NCBI RefSeq assembly: GCF_030282825.1
Contig: NZ_JASTZU010000041.1
Coordinates: 124,001 to 188,000 of the forward strand
Source of the DNA: Aquibacillus rhizosphaerae
GTDB taxonomy: Bacteria > Bacillota > Bacilli > Bacillales > Amphibacillaceae
Length of the DNA stretch: 64,000 bases
Reading direction: 5' to 3'
In this document: piece after piece, positions 37,095 to 46,099 of the stretch
Numbering within the stretch: position 1 is the stretch's first letter
Layout: each line of letters begins with the position of its first letter
Notes under the pieces: generated by a model
Database searches by the model: none
The model's input: the letters and a program-made list of their open reading frames with translations, nothing else
What the model was told of the DNA's origin: nothing
Translations under genes and position numbers: made by a program

Positions 37095-37551
37095 ACTAGC
37101 TAGAAAACTAAATGATCGTCCGAAACAAATTCGTCAATTAAAAAATGCGCTTCAAATATTAGAAGCTGAAATATTATATAGTCAATCACCTATTATTGAA
37201 GCGTGCTTCAATGTGTCTAAACAATTGCCACATCCAGTAGCATGGTTTTTTAAAGCGGTTAGTGATGATTTGCAAAAGAAAGCTACGAGTCTATCTGACA
37301 TATGGATAAAAAATTTGGATGATTTTTGGCCATTAGTTTCATTAGGTTCAAATGAAAGGGAAATTTTGCGTCAATTCGGTCTCACATTAGGACAACATGA
37401 TTTCACACAACAACAAAAACATATTCAATTAGCTCTTACCCATTTAGAAAGAGAACTTCAAGAAGCACAGGATTACCAGTATAGATACAGTAAGATGATG
37501 AAAAGCTTGGGCTTTCTTACAGGCTTACTGGTTGTAATACTCTTGATTTAG
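37039..37551 (+). CDS. spoIIIAB: SpoIIIAB
   Basis: 170 aa with N- and C-terminal membrane segments (3-17 and 152-170) and a helical GspF-like domain between. The TTWVGFELARKL and RPKQIRQLKNALQILEAEI motifs are typical. The start inside spoIIIAA matches the natural N-terminus of the family. Acts as a channel platform protein in the mother-cell membrane. Confidence 0.95.
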   Translation: MKWIGALLLLCSTTWVGFELARKLNDRPKQIRQLKNALQILEAEILYSQSPIIEACFNVSKQLPHPVAWFFKAVSDDLQKKATSLSDIWIKNLDDFWPLVSLGSNEREILRQFGLTLGQHDFTQQQKHIQLALTHLERELQEAQDYQYRYSKMMKSLGFLTGLLVVILLI

Positions 37552-37566
37552 AAAGGAGTAAGATGA

Positions 37567-37773
37567 ATGCTTGGCGACGCATCAGTATTATTTCAAATTG
37601 CTGGAATTGGAATTATTGTAGCAATGATTCACACCATTTTGAAACAGATGGGAAAAGAAGAGTATGCACAGTTCGCTAGTTTAGTAGGGTTTATCATTGT
37701 GCTTATATTTGTAATAAATGGAATTTCAGATCTTTTTCAAGAAATTAAATCAGTTTTTTTATTCCAGGGGTAA
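37567..37773 (+). CDS. spoIIIAC: SpoIIIAC
   Basis: 68 aa with two membrane spans separated by LKQMGKEEYAQ, the canonical SpoIIIAC pattern. A small membrane component of the SpoIIIA channel, paralogous to part of SpoIIIAD. GAAAGGAGTAAGATGA lies before the ATG. Confidence 0.95.
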   Translation: MLGDASVLFQIAGIGIIVAMIHTILKQMGKEEYAQFASLVGFIIVLIFVINGISDLFQEIKSVFLFQG

Positions 37774-37777
37774 TGAT

Positions 37778-38167
37778 ATGGAAATAATACAAATCGTAAG
37801 TATAGGGATTGTAACAAGTTTGCTAGTTCTTGTAATTAAAGAGCAGAAGCCATCATTTGCTTTCTTTCTAATATTACTAACCGGGATAACAATATTTGTG
37901 ACAGTTATTCAATATATTTCGGAGATACTTCAGTTAATTCAATATCTAGGTGATAAAGCTAATGTTAATGGAATGTATATAGAAACAATACTACAAATCA
38001 TAGGAATTGCTTATATTGCAGAATTTGGGGCGCATATTGTTAGGGATGCTGGTTTAACAGCTGTAGCAGCTAAAATTGAACTTGCGGGAAAAGTGTTGAT
38101 TCTCGTTTTAGCTGTTCCGATATTGACGGCAGTTATTGAAACCATTATAGGGTTTATCCCGACCTAA
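37778..38167 (+). CDS. spoIIIAD: SpoIIIAD
   Basis: 129 aa with four membrane spans. The EFGAHIVRDAGLTAVAAKIELAGK motif region is diagnostic. The start at 37778, directly after AGGGGTAATGAT, is preferred over an upstream in-frame ATG inside spoIIIAC. Membrane part of the SpoIIIA complex. Confidence 0.95.
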   Translation: MEIIQIVSIGIVTSLLVLVIKEQKPSFAFFLILLTGITIFVTVIQYISEILQLIQYLGDKANVNGMYIETILQIIGIAYIAEFGAHIVRDAGLTAVAAKIELAGKVLILVLAVPILTAVIETIIGFIPT

Positions 38168-38192
38168 CATGGAAGGGAGTAAGATTAAGTGA

Positions 38193-39380
38193 ATGAAGCA
38201 GCTGAACAGATTGATAAGTACTGCAATTGTAATATTCGTTCTCTGTTTGATTTTTCCTCTTCAGATTTCCGCAGCTAATGATCAGAGTAATGAAATAGAA
38301 GCTCAGAGTTTTAATTTTGATGATATATCATTTGGTGAAGTGAAAAACTATTGGGATAAAGTTGTAAATGAGTATGGTGGTTACTTACCAGGACTACAAA
38401 AGACTACATTTTTGGAGTTTGTTAAAAATAGAGAAAACTTATCAGTAAAAGAATGGATAAGTGGAATTGTAGAGTTTTTATTTTTTGAATTGGTTATGAA
38501 TGGAAAGTTATTGGGTTCTTTAATTATGCTTACTTTATTTTGTATGATTTTACAAACATTACAAAATTCATTTGAAAATAAAACAGTAAGTAAAGTGGCA
38601 TATGCCATTATATATCTCGTATTAATTGTATTGGCACTTAATAGTTTTCAATTAGCCGCTTCTTATGTGAACGATACGATATCAACCATGAGCGGATTTA
38701 TGATTGCCTTGCTCCCATTAATGTTAGGTCTGATGGCCTCTTTCGGGAATCTTATGGCAGTATCATTTTTTCACCCAATTATTGTGTTTTTAATTCACAC
38801 AAGTGTACTGCTTATCTCTAAGGTTGTAATTCCGTTGTTTTTTTTATCTGCACTGTTAAATATTGTTAGTACGTTAAGTGAAGGTTATAAAGTAACACAA
38901 TTAGCAAATTTATTAAAAAATATTGGATTAGGTTTACTTGGAGCTTTTTTAACTATTTTTTTAGGTGTGATATCCGTTCAGGGCGCTGCAAGTGCTATTC
39001 AAGACGGTGTTGCTATGAAAACTGCAAAATTTGTTACAGGAAATTTTATTCCTGTTGTTGGAAGGATGTTTACAGATGCTACTGACACAGTATTAAGTGC
39101 ATCCTTATTGTTAAAAAACGCAGTTGGGATTGTTGGAGTTGTCATATTATTAGCAATTGTTTTATTCCCGGCAATAAAAGTTTTTGTTATCGCCATTATT
39201 TACAAGTTAACTTCCGCGTTGTTGCAGCCAATAGGAGATGGTCCAGTAATAAAATGTATGGAAATTATAAGTAAGCACATTATTTATATATTTGCTGCAT
39301 TACTAGTAGTTTCATTCATGTTCTTTTTAGCGATTGTTATTTTAGTAGCTTCAAGTAATCTAACATTAATGCTTAGATAA
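38193..39380 (+). CDS. spoIIIAE: SpoIIIAE
   Basis: 395 aa. A cleavable-looking signal peptide (cut near ISAA-ND), an extracellular segment of ~70 residues, then seven or more membrane spans. The largest membrane protein of the channel, resembling a permease-like core. GGAAGGGAGTAAG lies upstream; a GTG at 38189 is out of frame with the ATG used here. Confidence 0.94.
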   Translation: MKQLNRLISTAIVIFVLCLIFPLQISAANDQSNEIEAQSFNFDDISFGEVKNYWDKVVNEYGGYLPGLQKTTFLEFVKNRENLSVKEWISGIVEFLFFELVMNGKLLGSLIMLTLFCMILQTLQNSFENKTVSKVAYAIIYLVLIVLALNSFQLAASYVNDTISTMSGFMIALLPLMLGLMASFGNLMAVSFFHPIIVFLIHTSVLLISKVVIPLFFLSALLNIVSTLSEGYKVTQLANLLKNIGLGLLGAFLTIFLGVISVQGAASAIQDGVAMKTAKFVTGNFIPVVGRMFTDATDTVLSASLLLKNAVGIVGVVILLAIVLFPAIKVFVIAIIYKLTSALLQPIGDGPVIKCMEIISKHIIYIFAALLVVSFMFFLAIVILVASSNLTLMLR

Positions 39381-39415
39381 AGGGGGAGGTAGCAGTTGAT
39401 TTATTAATAGATTGG

Positions 39416-40015
39416 GTGACACAAATAATTCTGTTTTTGTTATTGGCCATGGTTATTGAATTGATCTTGCCTAACTCTTCCATGAAAAAATATATCGACA
39501 TGGTTGTTGGTCTACTACTCATTCTTATTTTTTTACAACCAATATTTCACTTGTTCCAAGTAGATGTACAAGAGTTAGTTAATAAGGCAATCCCTGAGTT
39601 AGACACTTCTTTTCAGGAAGAAAATATGAAAAATTCAATAGAATTAAAGAAAAATGAAATACAAGCCTCACAAGATGCATATGTTGTAGAAGAGATGGCT
39701 GTCCAAATGAAAAATCAAGTGGAAGAGGGGTTGAATGAACAATATGGTGTAGGCATTGTAGATATCACATTTCAGTTTAATGAAGACGAAGAATCAACAA
39801 TTAATATGGAAAACTTAGAAACAATTAACATTATACTTAATGAAACTGAACAAGAGCAAGAAGAAGGTACAGTCAAAGAAGTTGTTATCTCCGTTGAAGA
39901 TTCTAATCAAAAAGACGAGCCGAAACCCGAAGTAGAAGAAATAGAGTCTTATTTATATGAATCTTGGCAGCTAGAAGATCAAAACATATCAATTCTATGG
40001 GAGGGAGGGGTATAG
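39416..40015 (+). CDS. spoIIIAF: SpoIIIAF (start uncertain)
   Basis: 199 aa from the GTG at 39416. Two membrane spans (about 3-17 and 26-44), then a cytoplasm-distal acidic domain containing KNEIQASQDAYVVEEMAVQMK, as in B. subtilis. The strong ribosome site GGGGGAGGT lies at 39382-39390, but no ATG, GTG or TTG is in frame at the right distance: GTT stands where a start is expected. Homologues begin ~8 residues earlier (LLIDWVTQ). The true start may be non-canonical. Confidence 0.88.
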   Translation: MTQIILFLLLAMVIELILPNSSMKKYIDMVVGLLLILIFLQPIFHLFQVDVQELVNKAIPELDTSFQEENMKNSIELKKNEIQASQDAYVVEEMAVQMKNQVEEGLNEQYGVGIVDITFQFNEDEESTINMENLETINIILNETEQEQEEGTVKEVVISVEDSNQKDEPKPEVEEIESYLYESWQLEDQNISILWEGGV

Positions 40016-40668
40016 TGGAAAATCCATTAAAGAGATTTTTCTCTCAATTAAAATTTAAAACAGAAGATGGTAAAAAAACAACTAAAATGGGATATATCCT
40101 TGTGATAGCACTACTTGGTTTACTTGTTCTAATCGTTAGTAATATGTTTCAAGGCCAAGCAGAGGATAATAATTCACTTTCACTATCTGATAATAATGTA
40201 TCAAGTAGTGAAGAGGAAACTTTTCTTAGCAAAGATGACGATGAGAAAAGCGAAGAAGTAAAACAAGTAGAGGGACAATATGAAAAGGATTTAACAGACC
40301 TATTGGAAAAAATCTCAGGGGTATCAGAAGTTGAAGTAATGGTGAATCTGGATTCTTCTGAAAAGAAAGTGTTTGAAAAGGATTTAATTATTGGTACTCA
40401 AACCACAGAAGAAACAGATCAAAATGGTGGAGAAAGACATGTGGAAGATTCTACTGAAGAACAACATGTGGTTATCGTAAGGCAAGGAGATAAAGAGGTG
40501 CCACTCATTGTTCAGACAAAAAAACCTGAAGTTAGAGGTGTACTAGTAGTAGCTAAAGGTGTTGACCATATAGAACTAAAACAATGGGTAGTAGAAGCTG
40601 TATCAAGGGTGCTAGATGTCCCATCTCATAGAATAGCAGTAATGCCTAAAAATAAAGGGGAGGAATAA
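40015..40668 (+). CDS. spoIIIAG: SpoIIIAG
   Basis: 217 aa. One membrane span (about 29-46), a Ser/Glu-rich linker, then the ring-forming RBM domain (LLEKISGVSEVEVMVNLDSS). It forms the large SpoIIIAG ring in the intermembrane space. The GTG start overlaps the stop of spoIIIAF (TAGTG) after GGGAGGGGG. Confidence 0.94.
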   Translation: MENPLKRFFSQLKFKTEDGKKTTKMGYILVIALLGLLVLIVSNMFQGQAEDNNSLSLSDNNVSSSEEETFLSKDDDEKSEEVKQVEGQYEKDLTDLLEKISGVSEVEVMVNLDSSEKKVFEKDLIIGTQTTEETDQNGGERHVEDSTEEQHVVIVRQGDKEVPLIVQTKKPEVRGVLVVAKGVDHIELKQWVVEAVSRVLDVPSHRIAVMPKNKGEE

Positions 40669-40670
40669 TA

Positions 40671-41276
40671 ATGTTAAAAAAACAAACGGTGTGGTTATTG
40701 ACCATGTTAAGTCTAATGATTGTGTTAAGTGTTTATTACATGAGTTCACCAAATGGGGAGGACCTTGCTTTTATTAATAATGATGGTTTAGAAGATCAAA
40801 CAGCCACAACAGAGTTGGGTGAAGAAGATACTAGTTTAGAAGAAGGGAACACCGATGAAGCAATGGAAGATACTACAGAAGGAGAAGAACCGTTAGAAGG
40901 GGAAGTAACTTCTTCAACTGCAACAGATGAAATATTTACAACAATCCGAATGGAATTACAAGATGAAAGAAGCATGGAGAAAGAAAGATTAGAAGAAATT
41001 TTTGCTTCAAGCACAACTACTTCTGATGAAAAAGAAGAAGCATATGAGAAAATCAAGCAGATTGACACTGTTTCAACCCAAGAAGACATTTTAGAGCAAA
41101 CCCTAAAATCAGAAAAAGGTTACCAAGATGTTTTAGTTCAATCAACAGGAGAAGATGTTCTTGTAACAGTCAAAGCTGATGAACTATCTAAAACAGAAGC
41201 TAACAACATTGTGAAAATGGTTAGTGATAAATTTGGTCAAGTAAAAGTTGAAGTTAAATTCCAGCCGGTTAGTTAA
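40671..41276 (+). CDS. spoIIIAH: SpoIIIAH
   Basis: 201 aa. An N-terminal membrane anchor (about 7-22), a long acidic Glu/Thr linker, then the YscJ/FliF-like domain that binds forespore SpoIIQ. The linker is strongly acidic, a feature common in halotolerant species. Last gene of the operon. Confidence 0.94.
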   Translation: MLKKQTVWLLTMLSLMIVLSVYYMSSPNGEDLAFINNDGLEDQTATTELGEEDTSLEEGNTDEAMEDTTEGEEPLEGEVTSSTATDEIFTTIRMELQDERSMEKERLEEIFASSTTTSDEKEEAYEKIKQIDTVSTQEDILEQTLKSEKGYQDVLVQSTGEDVLVTVKADELSKTEANNIVKMVSDKFGQVKVEVKFQPVS

Positions 41277-41300
41277 AGTGTAAAAAAATACAAAAAGTAA

Positions 41301-41341
41301 AAACTGGCTCGCAAGGTTATATTCTTGTGAGTCAGTTTTTT
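41301..41341 (+). terminator. intrinsic terminator of spoIIIA
   Basis: A 14-bp stem (AACTGGCTCGCAAG with CTTGTGAGTCAGTT, two G.U pairs) and a T-run. Confidence 0.88.
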
Positions 41342-41389
41342 AGAGCTTAAAAATAAGGTTCTTTTATATATGTTGGGGTATGAAAAAAA

Positions 41390-41570
41390 TTAAGCATAAG
41401 AAAACACGCAAGCTCCTATATCCTTTACACTTGAATTGACGAGAAACAAATCAAAGGGGATAGGAGATGCGTGTATATGCAGTTTAACATGAATTTGCCT
41501 GGATTAGAAAGTGTTATAGTCACTAAGATGGAGGAGCTAGAGGTATTTAGGCCTTAATTCCATGTACTAT
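41390..41570 (+). pseudogene. 5' fragment of an ISLre2/UPF0236-type transposase
   Basis: A frame from 41477 gives 26 residues (MQFNMNLPGLESVIVTKMEE then LEVFRP) and a stop. The beginning resembles the start of ISLre2-family (UPF0236) transposases. The preceding ~90 bp, with TCCTATATCC ... GGGGATAGGAG inverted arms, would be the left end. Everything after the N-terminus is lost. Confidence 0.6.
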
Positions 41571-41686
41571 AACGAAACATATTTAAAAAATCAACTATCA
41601 CAAGAAAGATTATGCAAATAGATTTTGTTTGAGGAGCGGGGGCGCAGCTCTAGTACAGACTTTATATGTTATTTGTCACAAATTAA

Positions 41687-41798
41687 TCAATTTCATAATA
41701 CCAATTTTGTCGTCACCTACAACGATATATAGTTGTATAAAACCATTTCCAAACTATATATCGTTGTAGGTGACTGAATAAGGTAATTATGAAATTGA
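41687..41798. repeat. covarying hairpin repeat, copy C (112 bp)
   Basis: The same orientation and outer ends as copy A. The inner stem 41714-41734/41752-41772 is a perfect 21-bp helix whose middle (CTACAACG against CGTTGTAG) differs from copy A (CTAAAGGCC against GGCCTTTAG) on both arms. The loop is identical except for one base. A further lone end-like sequence (TTATGAAATTGA) is at 41949-41960. Confidence 0.92.
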
Positions 41799-42024
41799 CT
41801 CAAATAACAAACTTTTAGAAAACCGCTAAAAAAATATATTTTCGTATGAAGTATAACAATATAAAGTGTAACAAGCATATTTTAAAGGTTAATCATTAGT
41901 TTTGATACTGTGACAATCTTTTTTAGATATAACAAAATATATTTTTTGTTATGAAATTGACCTGTGTTATTATAAGTACAACGGTTAAATGTTGGGAAAA
42001 ATAGAAATCATATAAAAGCAAAGG

Positions 42025-42053
42025 TTGCAGTTTTAGCTTCCTTTTCGTAATAT
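42025..42053 (+). promoter_or_regulatory. sigma-A promoter of accBC
   Basis: TTGCAG, a 17-base spacer and TAATAT. Predicted transcription start near 42060. Confidence 0.75.
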
Positions 42054-42067
42054 ATTAAGAGGAGTTA

Positions 42068-42084
42068 TTAGTACCTGTTATTAA
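42068..42084 (+). promoter_or_regulatory. FapR operator
   Basis: TTAGTACCTGTTATTAA matches the FapR consensus TTAGTACCTRNTACTAA at all but one position. It begins about eight bases after the predicted start site, where bound FapR would block transcription and malonyl-CoA would relieve it. Confidence 0.8.
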
Positions 42085-42109
42085 ATGCAAAATACAGAGG
42101 GGTGCAAGA

Positions 42110-42601
42110 ATGTTGAAAATTAATGAAATTCATGAACTTATTAAACGGATTGATGAATCATCTATTGATGAATTTACTTTTGAAACGAATGAAACAAAAC
42201 TATCACTTAAAAAACATAAAGGCGAAGTAGAAACTATGCCTCAAAAGTCAAATCCGGTAGTTACTACATCAACTACGTCTGTTGATACAGCTAACAATGG
42301 ACATCAGATTATTAAAGAAGATAGTGATTTTAGTGAAGAAAAAGAAACAGTAAAGAACTATGACCATGAAATTGTATCACCAATGGTTGGTACATTTTAT
42401 AGTTCACCGTCACCAGATAAAGACGTATTTGTCAAAAATGGTGAAAAGGTTAATAAGGATACAGTAGTATGTATAGTAGAAGCAATGAAGCTATTTAATG
42501 AAATTGAAGCGGACATAGATGGTGAAATTGTGGACGTTTTAGTTGGAAATGGTGAGCTTGTTGAATATGGCCAACCATTATTTAGAGTAAAGACAGTGTG
42601 A
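42110..42601 (+). CDS. accB: biotin carboxyl carrier protein of acetyl-CoA carboxylase
   Basis: 163 aa. A short N-terminal helix-rich part, a linker rich in Thr, Ser and Glu, and a C-terminal biotinyl domain with [10 protein letters not shown]; the biotin Lys is residue 127. It carries the carboxyl group for malonyl-CoA synthesis. AGAGGGGTGCAAGA precedes the ATG. Operon with accC under a FapR-type operator. Confidence 0.96.
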   Translation: MLKINEIHELIKRIDESSIDEFTFETNETKLSLKKHKGEVETMPQKSNPVVTTSTTSVDTANNGHQIIKEDSDFSEEKETVKNYDHEIVSPMVGTFYSSPSPDKDVFVKNGEKVNKDTVVCIVEAMKLFNEIEADIDGEIVDVLVGNGELVEYGQPLFRVKTV

Positions 42602-42617
42602 GTGAGGGGATGACAAC

Positions 42618-43973
42618 GTGATTAAGAAGATCTTGATTGCTAATCGGGGAGAAATAGCAGTTCGAATCATTCGTGCTTGTAAAGAGCTAGATATCGAGAC
42701 AGTGGCTGTGTATTCAGAAGCTGATAGTGACTCATTACATGTTCAACTTGCAGATGAATCATACTGTATTGGTCCTAAATATAGCAAAGATAGTTATTTG
42801 AATTTCACAAATATTATGAGTGTAGCAACATTAACAGAAGTAGATGCTATCCATCCTGGATACGGTTTTCTTTCCGAAAATGCAGATTTTGCTGAGATCT
42901 GTAAAGCATGTAATATAATTTTTGTCGGACCAAGCCCATATGCAATACAAAAAATGGGAACCAAGGATGTAGCAAGAGAGACCATGAAACAAGCTGGCGT
43001 ACCAATAGTACCCGGTTCAAACGGCATTATACATGATGAGCAAGAAGGTATCGCAATTGCCAATGAAATTGGTTATCCAGTAATAATCAAAGCAACTGCT
43101 GGAGGCGGTGGAAAAGGCATTCGAGTGGCTAGGTCTGAAGAAGACTTAATCAAAGGAATCCGTGTAACACAAAATGAAGCAGAAAAGGCTTTTGGAAATC
43201 CTGGAGTGTATATTGAGAAATTTATAGAGGACTTTCGCCATGTGGAAATTCAGGTATTAGCTGATAACTTCGGTAATGTTGTCCATTTAGGTGAAAGAGA
43301 TTGCACAGTCCAAAGACGTCTACAAAAATTAATCGAAGAGACACCGTCACCAGCGATTGATCCGCAAATGCGTAAAAAGATGGGTGATGCTGCAGTGAAA
43401 GCAGCAGCAGCAGTGGATTATTCAGGGGCAGGAACTATTGAATTTATTTTTGATAAGAAACAGGAAACGTTTTACTTTATGGAAATGAATACAAGAATTC
43501 AAGTAGAACATCCTGTAACAGAAATGGTTACTGGTGTTGACCTGATTAAAGAACAAATAAATATTGCAAATAATGAAAAACTTTCATTTTCACAAGAAGA
43601 GATACAATTTAATGGATGGGCTATTGAGTGTAGAATTAATGCTGAGAATCCATTCAAAAATTTCATGCCCTCTCCAGGAGAAATTAGCATGTATTTAGCA
43701 CCGGGTGGTTTTGGCGTAAGAGTTGATTCTGCGGCGTATCCAGGTTATAAGATACCGCCGTATTATGATTCAATGATTGCAAAATTAATTACATATGGTG
43801 CAACTAGGAAAGAAGCCGTTGATCGGATGAAACGAGCCCTTGATGAATTTGTTATTGAAGGTGTTTTTACTACAATTCCGTTTCATAGCAGAGTGATGAG
43901 GCATCCGGTTTTTGTTGAGGGAGACTTTAATACGAAATTTTTGGAAAAGTATTCTATAATGGATAGTGATTAG
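42618..43973 (+). CDS. accC: biotin carboxylase subunit of acetyl-CoA carboxylase
   Basis: 451 aa ATP-grasp enzyme. It has the start [15 protein letters not shown], the glycine-rich ATP loop [23 protein letters not shown], and [14 protein letters not shown], with the catalytic region near residue 290. It carboxylates biotin on AccB. GTG start after GTGAGGGGATGACAAC. Confidence 0.96.
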   Translation: MIKKILIANRGEIAVRIIRACKELDIETVAVYSEADSDSLHVQLADESYCIGPKYSKDSYLNFTNIMSVATLTEVDAIHPGYGFLSENADFAEICKACNIIFVGPSPYAIQKMGTKDVARETMKQAGVPIVPGSNGIIHDEQEGIAIANEIGYPVIIKATAGGGGKGIRVARSEEDLIKGIRVTQNEAEKAFGNPGVYIEKFIEDFRHVEIQVLADNFGNVVHLGERDCTVQRRLQKLIEETPSPAIDPQMRKKMGDAAVKAAAAVDYSGAGTIEFIFDKKQETFYFMEMNTRIQVEHPVTEMVTGVDLIKEQINIANNEKLSFSQEEIQFNGWAIECRINAENPFKNFMPSPGEISMYLAPGGFGVRVDSAAYPGYKIPPYYDSMIAKLITYGATRKEAVDRMKRALDEFVIEGVFTTIPFHSRVMRHPVFVEGDFNTKFLEKYSIMDSD

Positions 43974-44075
43974 TATTAAAGTGGGTTAAAATATTTTTAC
44001 GAAATTTTTGGAAAAAATTATCCTTCATTAAATCAATTAATTTTGAATTGTTTAAATATAAAGGAGTGTATGCAA

Positions 44076-44474
44076 ATGAGCGAGAACTCTTTGTTAAATG
44101 TAAGTGAGGATTCCAATCTAGGAAAAGTAGAAATAGCTCCCGAAGTTATTGAAGTTATTGCTGGAATTGCTACCACTGAAGTGGCTGGTGTATCCCATAC
44201 TAGAGGCAACTTTGCTACTGGTGTAGCAGAGCGATTAGGAAAGAAAACTCATGGTAAGGGCATAAAGGTTGAATTAACCAATAGTGGTGTTTTAATTGAT
44301 GTGTTTGTAATTATTGATTACGGTGTTAGAATCCCTGAAGTCGCACAAAAAATACAGACTAATATTCGCCAAGCATTGAAAAACATGACTTCACTCGAAA
44401 TTGATGAAATCAATGTGCATGTAGTCGGTGTTCATATGGATTTGAAGGAAGAAACGGGCGAATCACAAGAATAA
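44076..44474 (+). CDS. yqhY: Asp23/YqhY family protein
   Basis: 132 aa Asp23/Gls24 family. It has the core LGKVEIAPEVIEVIAGIATTE and IKVELTNSGVLIDVFVIIDYG. B. subtilis YqhY sits between accC and nusB and is functionally tied to acetyl-CoA carboxylase activity. The start at 44076 has AAAGGAG nine bases upstream; the ATG at 44070 is too close. Confidence 0.92.
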   Translation: MSENSLLNVSEDSNLGKVEIAPEVIEVIAGIATTEVAGVSHTRGNFATGVAERLGKKTHGKGIKVELTNSGVLIDVFVIIDYGVRIPEVAQKIQTNIRQALKNMTSLEIDEINVHVVGVHMDLKEETGESQE

Positions 44475-44483
44475 GCTTGTTTA

Positions 44484-44529
44484 AAAAGGGGCCCAAGAGA
44501 CGATATGTCTCTTTACGGCCTCTTTTTTT
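44484..44529 (+). terminator. intrinsic terminator after yqhY
   Basis: A nested stem: AAGGGGCC with GGCCTCTT around AAGAGAC/GTCTCTT, then a T-run. Confidence 0.85.
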
Positions 44530-44796
44530 GTAGCATAGGTTGGTATAGATTTTGCGGATAACTGACTGTTAGCATGTGCCACGTTTAGTTACAGCCGCTA
44601 CCCGAGTCAATCCTCTATGTGGGTAAAATTCCAGACTAGCTTAATTGCCTTATGTTGAGCCAGGCACCCCGAGCTTTTCGTATTGAACCAAATACTTTGA
44701 TTAGGTAGATGAATTTAAGTATAACCATGAATATAGCATTGCATTGTGGAAAATGTTATCATTTGAAACAGATATGAGCTAATAAGGAGATTGAAA
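44530..44796. repeat. dispersed repeat fragment upstream of nusB
   Basis: 44554-44586 begins GGATAACTGACTGTTAGCATG and matches 594-625 with a handful of transitions. The rest of the region (to 44780) has no gene; its higher GC suggests decayed mobile DNA. Confidence 0.4.
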
Positions 44797-45183
44797 ATGA
44801 TGAAAAGAAGAACAGCAAGAGAAAAAGCATTTCAAATTCTTTTTCAAATGGATATGAATGATATTGAGCCACAAGAAGCAATTGAACAAGTATTGGAAGA
44901 AGAAGAAGAGGATTTGTTTTTAACAAATATCGTAGTCGGAGTAACAGAAAATAGACAAGCTATCGATCAAAAGATAGAGGAGAATCTGGAAAAATGGAGC
45001 TTTTCTCGATTGGCATTTGTGGAAAAAGCATTACTACGGATCGCAGCGTATGAACTGTTCTATAGTGTAGAAGAAATTCCACAAGGTGTAATTATAAATG
45101 AAGCTTTAGAAATAGCCCATATATATGGCGATGAAAAATCAGCTAAATTTATTAATGGTGTACTTTCTAAAATGATTAAATAG
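44797..45183 (+). CDS. nusB: transcription antitermination factor NusB
   Basis: An all-helical RNA-binding protein of about 128 aa. It has the start KRRTAREKAFQILFQMD and the C-terminal YGDEKSAKFINGVL motif. With NusE it binds boxA in rRNA leaders. AAGGAG precedes two adjacent ATGs (44797 and 44800); family comparison favours MKRRT, and both are possible. Confidence 0.95.
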   Translation: MMKRRTAREKAFQILFQMDMNDIEPQEAIEQVLEEEEEDLFLTNIVVGVTENRQAIDQKIEENLEKWSFSRLAFVEKALLRIAAYELFYSVEEIPQGVIINEALEIAHIYGDEKSAKFINGVLSKMIK

Positions 45184-45196
45184 GGGGAAATCAGAA

Positions 45197-46051
45197 ATGG
45201 TAGCAGAAGTAATTTATGGTAGTGAGTTAGCTGAAAGCTTGCGTGAAGAAATGCGTGAAGAGGTAACAAGTTTAAGGCAACAAGGTATTGTACCAGGTTT
45301 AACAGTAGTTTTAATTGGAGAAGATCCTGCTTCGCAATCGTATGTACGTGGAAAACAAAAAGCGTGTGATTTTGTAGGGGTTAATTCTAATTTAATAGAA
45401 CTGCCGAGCAGTACTTCTGAAAAAGAACTGTTAGAGCTTATTGATAACTTGAATGTTGATAAGAATGTACATGGTATATTAGTGCAACTCCCACTACCAA
45501 AACATATTAACGAGCAAATAATCATTGAAGCAATCAGTCCGGAAAAAGATGTTGACGGTTTTCATCCAATAAATATTGGTCGTATGATTGCAGGTAAAGA
45601 TACTTTTTTCCCTTGTACACCGTTTGGTATTATAACAATGCTAAAATCTAAGAACATTGAGATTGAGGGTAAGAAGGCTGTTATTGTAGGTCGAAGTAAT
45701 ATTGTCGGTAAACCAGTGGGTCAACTGTTATTAAATGAAAATGCAACGGTGACTTATTGTCATTCAAGAACAAAGAATATGAAACAATATACGATCGATG
45801 CTGACATTTTAATTGTTGCAGTTGGTAAAGCGCACTTTTTATCTGGTGAAGATATTAAAGAAGGTGCAGTAGTTATAGATGTTGGTGTAAACAGACAGGA
45901 AAATGGAAAATTAACAGGCGATGTTGAGTTCGAATCGGCAAAAGCAAAAGCTGCTTACATTACACCAGTTCCTAAAGGCGTTGGGCCAATGACAATTACA
46001 ATGCTATTACATAACACAATAAAATCAGCAAGAAAGTTTCACCAACTTTAA
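45197..46051 (+). CDS. folD: bifunctional methylenetetrahydrofolate dehydrogenase/cyclohydrolase
   Basis: 284 aa. Catalytic Tyr-Lys in SQSYVRGKQKACDFVG, the HGILVQLPLPKHI and DVDGFHPINIG motifs, and the NADP site VVGRSNIVGKP. It interconverts methylene- and formyl-THF, linking with the gcv genes upstream. GGGGGAAATCAGAA lies before the ATG. Confidence 0.96.
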   Translation: MVAEVIYGSELAESLREEMREEVTSLRQQGIVPGLTVVLIGEDPASQSYVRGKQKACDFVGVNSNLIELPSSTSEKELLELIDNLNVDKNVHGILVQLPLPKHINEQIIIEAISPEKDVDGFHPINIGRMIAGKDTFFPCTPFGIITMLKSKNIEIEGKKAVIVGRSNIVGKPVGQLLLNENATVTYCHSRTKNMKQYTIDADILIVAVGKAHFLSGEDIKEGAVVIDVGVNRQENGKLTGDVEFESAKAKAAYITPVPKGVGPMTITMLLHNTIKSARKFHQL

Positions 46052-46099
46052 GACCAAAAGCAATCATACAAAACCTTATAATGATTTGGGTGTGTTTCG

